Part shown: in pieces, positions 58,581-64,000 of the stretch | How positions within the stretch are numbered: the stretch's first letter is position 1 | Layout of the letters: every line of letters starts with the position of its first letter | From: Stictocephala bisonia | Taxonomy: Eukaryota; Arthropoda; Insecta; Hemiptera; Membracidae | Assembly (NCBI GenBank): GCA_035578905.1 | Contig: JAQJVL010000005.1 | Location: 426,347-490,346, forward strand | Direction of reading: 5' to 3' | Length of the DNA: 64,000 nucleotides | The notes under the pieces: model-generated | Seen by the model: the letters and a program-made list of their open reading frames with translations, nothing else | Database searches by the model: none | What the model was told of the DNA's origin: nothing | Program-made: the position numbers and the translations under genes

Positions 58581-59924
58581 CTGTAATCTACCATCAATTA
58601 AAATGCTGATTTAGAAACTATTAATTTAATTTAGTATTGACCATAATTCTGATACCAGTTATACTCTCTTCAGACTGTTCTTATACTTCTTACTGAACAC
58701 GATTCCGGTAAGGCTAATATTACATTGAACATTGCTGAAGTTTGAATATTCAATCTTTCTTTCCGTTTTGTAGCTGTTGAATTCTGTCAAACGTCAGAAA
58801 AACATTGTAAATGTTGTATTGTAAGTTCTGTTTGAGAAGGGCAGTTTTTTTTAATTAAATTACGGATTGGCTTCAACATATTATTACGGAATAAACATTT
58901 ATTAGGCCTGCCAAACGTAACTTTTATTTTGTCTCGAATTGATTGGTGCACTCGCTGTTTTAATTTAATTGATGTATTGAATTGTTAATTAAATAAGTTT
59001 TAAAATATGATAAATTTAAAATTATAATTCTTGCAACGGGCTGGGGCCGGCTGATGTAAAACACAGTCGCGCCGTTTGCTGACATGATAATTGTCTAGAA
59101 TAGTACGTATATATTTTGTTATTTTTGTCAACATGAAATTGATTTAATAGCACTCTCTCTACGGACATTGAATGGCTTGAGGAGTTTAAGAGCTTGAGGT
59201 GTTTAAAATAAAATCCATGTCCTGTATTAGTTGAACAAATTAAGATATGAGATTTGAAGGTTCGGCAATTTACGGATTCATACGTATCTTCCTTATGAAT
59301 ACGTAAAGAACGTAACTATGTCATGTTTTGGTTAATATAGTTTAAGTAATTTTAACATAATATTTCAAACTATGAATTACATAGTTAATGATTGCTCATT
59401 CCGGTCTGTTCAAGGGAGATTAGCTGGTCTTCAGTCAATCGGAGAAGCAGGTGTTGAATGGTTGCGAAACCTGGATTTATCTCTGTGACGGGAGAGCAAT
59501 CGTCTAAACACTTAGACACTAGTACTTTGTACTTTAGATTTCTGGCTTTGAAACTCATACGATATACAGTATATATAAGCTACTTTGACTTATGGAAGGG
59601 GGGGGGGGGGTCGGTGGGAAGTAAGGAGCAGAGCATCGTCAATGAGCCGGTCGGTAGAAAGTGACAATGCAGTCATCCTAGGTAGGCGACCATTGTTTGG
59701 CGCATTATTATGCTTTCTTGTCCTCAAGATCGTGCTGTGAACACATAGAGGACAGTGGTCGCATCATGATGGCCCGACAGAAGCATGTAGCATTCAGAAT
59801 TGCTGGTTCGAAATCGAAGAATATTCTGATTCGTACATGAGATTCGTTATCAAAACATTCCTTAGAATGGTGAACTAGTTGCGACAGTTACTATTTGTTT
59901 TGATCTCGGTATCCCAAAGGGCCC
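58581..59924. other. Non-coding stretch
   Basis: No gene. It contains a 13-G homopolymer at 59598-59610 and an isolated Pol III B-box-like word (GGTTCGAAATC, 59811-59821) without an A box. Confidence 0.5.
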
Positions 59925-60540
59925 TCAAGACTAGTGATCGACCTCAGGTAGCCCTTAACTATTTATCTGGCCGTTAACAAGTTCCGACAATCCCTACATG
60001 CATTAGTCGTGATATCCCAGAGGGGCTCCAAACCAGTGCTCGAGTTGCGACAATTGTCGATCTTAGATAGCCCAGAGCTAATTATCTTGCCGTTAACGAG
60101 TTGCGAAAATCCTTGTCTGCGTTAATCGTGGTGTTCCAGAGGGGCCCCAAATCAGTGCTCGAGTTGCGACACTTGTCGATCTTAGATAGCCCAGAGCTAA
60201 TTATCTTGCCGTTAACGAGTTGCGAAAATCCTTGTCTGCGTTAATCGTGGTGTTCCAGAGGGGCCCCAAACCAGTGCTCGAGTTGCGACACTTGTCGATC
60301 TTAGATAGCCCAGAGCTAATTATCTTGCCGTTAACGAGTTGCGAAAATCCTTATCTGCGTTAATCGTGGTGCTCCAGAGGGGCCCCAATCGAGTTGCGAC
60401 CGTTGTCAACCTTAGGTACCCCACAACTATTTATCTGGCCGTTAACGAGTTGCGAAAATTCTTCTTTGTTAGTCGTGGTGTCCCAGAGGGGTCCCAAAGC
60501 AGTGCTCGAGTTGCAACAATTCATAACTACAGGTAACCCT
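59925..60540. repeat. 119-bp tandem array
   Basis: About five units. CGAGTTGCGACACTTGTCGAT occurs at 60160 and 60279 (period 119), with CTTAGATAGCCCAGAGCTAA, TTATCTTGCCGTTAACGAGT, TGCGAAAATCC and GTTCCAGAGGGGCCCCAAAC blocks. The middle units are nearly identical and the outer units diverged. CGAGTTGCG occurs twice per unit (after CAGTGCT and after GTTAA), suggesting a dimeric origin. Confidence 0.93.
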
Positions 60541-61132
60541 TCCAGTTATGGCCACTTAAAAACGCCAAGAGGCATTCAGCTTACAAGCTGTGCTAAATAA
60601 ATATTTCCGTAAATAGCTCAAATCACTTCAAATATTGTGAACTTCACTGGTCTGATTCCAGAAGTCACCAGACTTATAACCGTCATTGTTAGCTATTGAC
60701 GCAACGTTTACACAGTGTTTAGTATTAAGTGGTAAATTCTGTTTGAAAATTTAATTTTGTTAGAAGAAAAGTTATTAAATAATGTATTTTCATATCAACT
60801 ATTTCTTTTAAGTTATTTAACAGATACAATAGAAGAAAGATTGATAGTCTTTATTTCTTTTTTTTTTTGACACTGAAATATTTTTTCAAACTAAATTGTT
60901 TATATTATATCCTAATTTAATTGTTTATAGCTCTATTACTAAACTTAATCATTTATATATTTTTAGGTGTTGGTGCTGTGTTTTATTATTCTCTCAACTT
61001 TGAAAACATTAATCTTTTTTATGTAATCTTTTCAGCTTCGAATTAAGCGACTGCCATTATAATTTTATCTAATCTAAAGGACAACTTGGTATTTTATATA
61101 ATTGAAATCTATGATCATTGAAATTTTTTCAG
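60541..61132. other. AT-rich non-coding stretch
   Basis: Nothing recognised before the candidate exon. Confidence 0.5.
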
Positions 61133-61197
61133 GGTATCTCGAGGACTGTTCCGATGACCCGAAGATAAGAACACGCTCAGCTCGACAGAGACAATCG
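61133..61197 (+). CDS. Candidate 65-nt internal host exon
   Basis: It is flanked by a good acceptor (GAAATTTTTTCAG, 61120-61132) and a perfect donor (GTAAGT from 61198). Two of three frames are closed. The third reads YLEDCSDDPK, then IRTRSARQRQS, with two leading bases completing a split codon. That gives a phase-1 acceptor and a phase-0 donor. The exon is GC-richer than the AT-rich flanks, and the peptide is strongly charged with a basic RTRSARQR cluster. I do not recognise the protein. If real, the plus-strand flanks are introns of a host gene. Chance co-occurrence of splice sites and an open 21-codon frame is possible. Confidence 0.45.
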
Positions 61198-61323
61198 GTA
61201 AGTGACTTAATCATTTTAAATGAAAATTAATATATAGTAAGATCTTCGATTTTCTACGGAATACAGACGTTGAAGTATGGTATACTTACCAAACCCGTTT
61301 AGTATACGACAATATGTTTAACC

Positions 61324-61900
61324 TTAAGAGTCTGCAGATACTGTCGCCATGTTGGTTTTAATCCCATAAGAACAATGTTATTTGCGAATCCATATTTTTT
61401 CGTTATTTATTGACCAAAAGTTGTGTATGAGGTGTCATTTTAAACGTTATCATATTGCACATTGGGATTGCTTTTGATATTTTGACTACATACGCCTAGT
61501 TTTGAAAAATAGGTGAAAATAACAACTCCAAACTAAATATTTTTTATATAAAACTAATTAGGAATTCGCAGAGCAATTCCTACACGTTTCATTCTTGACC
61601 AAATTGTATTTGACAGAGAATGGAATCGCGCGTTGTCATTGCTTTACGAATTCCTAATAATTTTATAGAAAAAGTACAACAAATATTTAGTTTGAAGTTT
61701 TTATTTTCACCTATTTTTCAAAACTAGGCGCATATATTCAAAATATAAAAAGCAAACTCAATGTGAAATAAGATAACGTTTAAAATGACACCTCATTCAT
61801 AACTGTTGGGCAATAAAAAACGAAGAAATATGGATTCGCAAATAACATTGTTCTTATAGGATTAAAACCAACATGGTCGATAGCTTCTGCAGACTCTTAA
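61324..61900. mobile_element. TTAA-flanked foldback MITE, copy 4 (longest)
   Basis: TTAA at 61324-61327 and 61897-61900. The 577 bp are almost entirely two inverted arms. Left-arm blocks GAGTCTGCAGATACTGTCGC, CATGTTGGTTTTAATCC, CATAAGAACAATGTTATTTG, GCGAATCCATATTTTTTCG, TTTGAAAAATAGGTGAAAAT and TTAGGAATTCGCAGAGCAAT all have inverse partners in the right arm. It is longer than copies 1-3, so those are probably internally deleted. No coding capacity. Confidence 0.88.
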
Positions 61901-61969
61901 AAAACTATCCACGTTTAAATACTAAACATTTTGTCTTGCAAAACAAGAGAATAACGTGTATATATGTTA

Positions 61970-62146
61970 TTCGCAATAGCCGAATTCCTCCAGTGCCCAA
62001 AACTTTTACCCACAACGCGTTGTGGGTAGAATGCTTCGGGCATTGCCTGAAATAAATTGTCCAAAACGCGTTGTGGGTATTTAGCCTTACTCACAACGCG
62101 TTGTAGGTAAAAATTACGTGCAGTGGGCGAATTCGGCTGTTGCGAA
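61970..62146. mobile_element. 177-bp MITE with TA target and repeated ACGCGT palindrome
   Basis: The termini TTCGCAATAGCCGAATTC and the inverse GAATTCGGCTGTTGCGAA are flanked by TA (61968-61969, 62147-62148), the Tc1/mariner-type target. Inside is a perfect 20-bp palindrome, ACCCACAACGCGTTGTGGGT (62008-62027). Two diverged copies lie at about 62062-62079 (AAAACGCGTTGTGGGT) and 62089-62108 (CTCACAACGCGTTGTAGGT). No coding capacity. The 177 bp would fold into a long hairpin. Confidence 0.82.
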
Positions 62147-62148
62147 TA

Positions 62149-63259
62149 CTGAAACATTAATATAAAACTGAAAGGGCATAATTGATATAATTTTTACTTC
62201 TTTTAGAGGGTTCTAGTCAAATTTTTCTGTTTACATCTGTACATAATATAATAACAATTATAAAACAGTTTATTATAATATGTATACACAATATATCATT
62301 GTAAGACAATCCGAGACACTTTATTTTGTCATATATTTTTAAAGTGAGTAAATACATTTTATAGGTAAAATATTTACTATAGACCACATCAAAGGTAAAA
62401 ATAACATTAATCCACACAAAAGAAAGAAATAAATGTCGCATCCAATAGTGCACTAAATGTGTGTCGAGTAGTTATTTCTCCAGTTTGCTATGCGATAACA
62501 GGGCCAACGTCTTGTCATTCCTTTACTTAATTACACGTAAATCCGTACACATAAACGCAGTAATTATAACTACTAATGTATAAATATGTGTATTATTTGT
62601 AGTCATTTTATAACTGTTACTGAGGCATCCGCAGCGGCCATGAGAAAGCGATCTCTTTTTCTTTTCTCTGTGACGGATGTGAAAAATTAATACAGAATGT
62701 AATCCAATAAGAGCTATTCAGAACATACATTATATTATTTCTTAACATTATTTAGATTTGTGCATGAAAACTAATAAAATTAAAACTTTTGCCTCCTGTA
62801 CACATACACAATGACATTGACCCACACTACCGTACCTGTATGGATGGGTGGGTTGGTCAATAACACTTTAAAAGTACGAGTTGGTGGGTGGGTCAATATC
62901 TTATTATTTTTTGCCGATAAAATAAATCAAGAGTTTGACACTTGTCATTAAAAACTATTATCCTTTATAAATATAACATTTCTAAAACGTTCAATATCAG
63001 TAATGATACAAAGTTGCCATTGTATCGATGTTATAATTGATTGTAAATCTTACTTACACAAATAAGACACAGTTAACACCATATTTAGATTTTAAATTAA
63101 ACATTTTAGGGAATAGAAAATACATATATCTTCTTTTTAATTATGGACACATAAATTTACACATTTCAACATGAATTAATATAAATTTACTTTCATTTTA
63201 TGTTCACATTTGCAGTATTCCAATTTTGAAGGAAAACAAATCAGTTATTAATGTATTAA
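62149..63259. other. AT-rich non-coding stretch
   Basis: No gene. It contains the small minisatellite locus at 62800. Confidence 0.5.
62800..62905. repeat. CCCACCC/ACGTAC minisatellite remnant, locus E
   Basis: One left unit (ACATTGACCCACACTACCGT) and two right units (CCTGTATGGATGGGTGGGTT, GTACGAGTTGGTGGGTGGGT) are in opposite sense, with the same polarity as locus B. A minimal, degenerate member of the inverted family. Confidence 0.65.
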
Positions 63260-63936
63260 TCTTACTATTATATAAAAATCTAACGTTGGCTGTCTGTGTG
63301 TTTCACAATCACGCAAAAACTACTGGACCCATTGAGCTGAAATTTTGCATTGACGTTCTTAGGGTCTCTGGTTAATACATAGCTCTATCTTTATTTAGGA
63401 ATTCCATCAGGGCACCGCCCCAGGGGCTCTAAGAAGTATCAATGCAAGTCCTAAGGCAATACTGATTCGGCAATTGTTTATAACAGTTTCACAGTAACTG
63501 GATAAGAGAGTAGGAATCACGACTAGGCTGCGCAGAAGAAATGTGACGTCACATGGGTGAAATCAGCTGATTTGTTTAATCTATTAAATACTGGTAACTA
63601 AATCTACCAATTACATAGAAGAATTAAGCTAAATGGTAATCAAGTTATTTTCCATTTATCAGTTGGAATTGTAATTACGGGAATTAGAACAGTATTTTTG
63701 TGTTTATTTTTGCCATTTCGCCCATGTGACGTCATTGAATACCATCCGTCTATTTTTCTAGGTACCGTGTTCTGAAGTAAATACCGTACCAAACCTAACC
63801 ACAACGTACTTTTGCACTATAGAGATACCTTACCTAACCTATAGTTAACTTATTTCATCGTTATTTGTAATACTGAACGCAATAAGTACAATATAAATCA
63901 ACTTAAACCCCGTACGAAGGACGGGTGCTGTGCTAG
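63260..63936 (+). mobile_element. Non-autonomous Helitron/Helentron-like element
   Basis: It begins TCTTACTATTATATAAAAAT immediately after an A. It ends with a hairpin CCCGT-acgaagg-ACGGG (63909-63925) 7 nt before a terminal CTAG (63933-63936). TC at the 5' end and hairpin plus CTRR at the 3' end are the Helitron signature. The 5' segment CACGCAAAAACTACTGGACC + CATTGAGCTGAAATTTTGCA resembles 5' regions of insect Helentron-like repeats as I remember them. There is no Rep/helicase frame in 677 bp, so it would depend on another copy. The base after CTAG is G, because another copy begins there. Confidence 0.62.
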
Positions 63937-64000
63937 GCACGCATAAACTACTGGACCCATTCAGCTGAAATGTTGCATGGACATTCTTAGAGGCTCTGGT
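63937..64000 (+). mobile_element. Second Helitron-like copy, 5'-truncated, cut by window end
   Basis: GCACGCATAAACTACTGGAC, then CCATTCAGCTGAAATGTTGC, then the GGCTCTGGT end match 63310-63373 at about 90% identity. The copy lacks the first ~50 nt of the element and directly follows the terminal CTAG of the previous copy. The two are therefore head-to-tail with a 628-bp offset. Confidence 0.75.

Noticed and set aside
57962..58597. Frames rich in THTRTVVLTYPP or GGWVGQYHCTC
   Set aside because: Translations of the 36-bp minisatellite on both strands; the same peptides appear at 11.9-12.2 kb in non-coding inverted arrays.
59811..59821. Pol III B box GGTTCGAAATC as another SINE
   Set aside because: No A box at the right distance and no A tail or recognisable body.

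Overview
This is eukaryotic nuclear DNA, very probably from an arthropod and most likely an insect. The support is AT-rich non-coding sequence, a jockey/CR1-type LINE, TTAA-flanked foldback MITEs, Helitron-like termini, a tRNA-derived SINE with Pol III boxes, and short GT..AG intron candidates. I see no prokaryotic operon, rRNA or CRISPR, and no complete host protein gene.

Most of the explainable sequence is repeats. There are about twenty tandem arrays (units of roughly 31-119 bp), scattered MITEs, two substantial LINEs (38981-43529 and 48052-50970, both minus strand) and three small reverse-transcriptase fragments. The largest single structure is a 6.8-kb array of a 31-bp unit (27897-34657). 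A 90-bp array (20440-22815) contains a 269-bp higher-order period. Together the arrays cover roughly a quarter of the window.

Layout. 0.4-2.9 kb: RT fragment, SINE, first TTAA foldback MITE. 4.6-7.6 kb: four neighbouring tandem arrays. 8.5-12.5 kb: two elements carrying a 31-bp minisatellite, a 72-bp array, an inverted minisatellite pair and an RT fragment. 13.9-15.7 kb: three arrays. 16.4-18.3 kb: Helitron-like 3' end and second TTAA MITE. 20.4-25.3 kb: 90-bp and 92-bp arrays. 27.9-34.7 kb: the giant array. 36.1-38.7 kb: promoter-like segment, third TTAA MITE, a separate foldback and a 32-bp array. 39.0-43.5 kb: LINE with two long open frames. 43.8-47.1 kb: 57-bp and 37-bp arrays. 48.1-51.0 kb: decayed LINE of another family. 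51.9-60.5 kb: arrays, small inverted-repeat elements, a G-quadruplex motif and a hairpin. 61.1-64.0 kb: a candidate host exon, fourth TTAA MITE, a TA-flanked MITE with a repeated 20-bp palindrome, and a Helitron-like element abutting a second copy.

The only autonomous coding capacity I can defend is the LINE at 38981-43529. Its ORF1 (nucleic-acid chaperone type) and ORF2 (APE endonuclease plus reverse transcriptase) are both open. Host coding evidence is limited to a 65-nt internal exon candidate (61133-61197) and a two-exon candidate (53146-53501), so the window may be mostly intron or intergenic DNA. The most unusual theme is inverted pairs of minisatellite arms, an architecture like Drosophila Foldback and Galileo elements, seen here in at least two unrelated repeat families.
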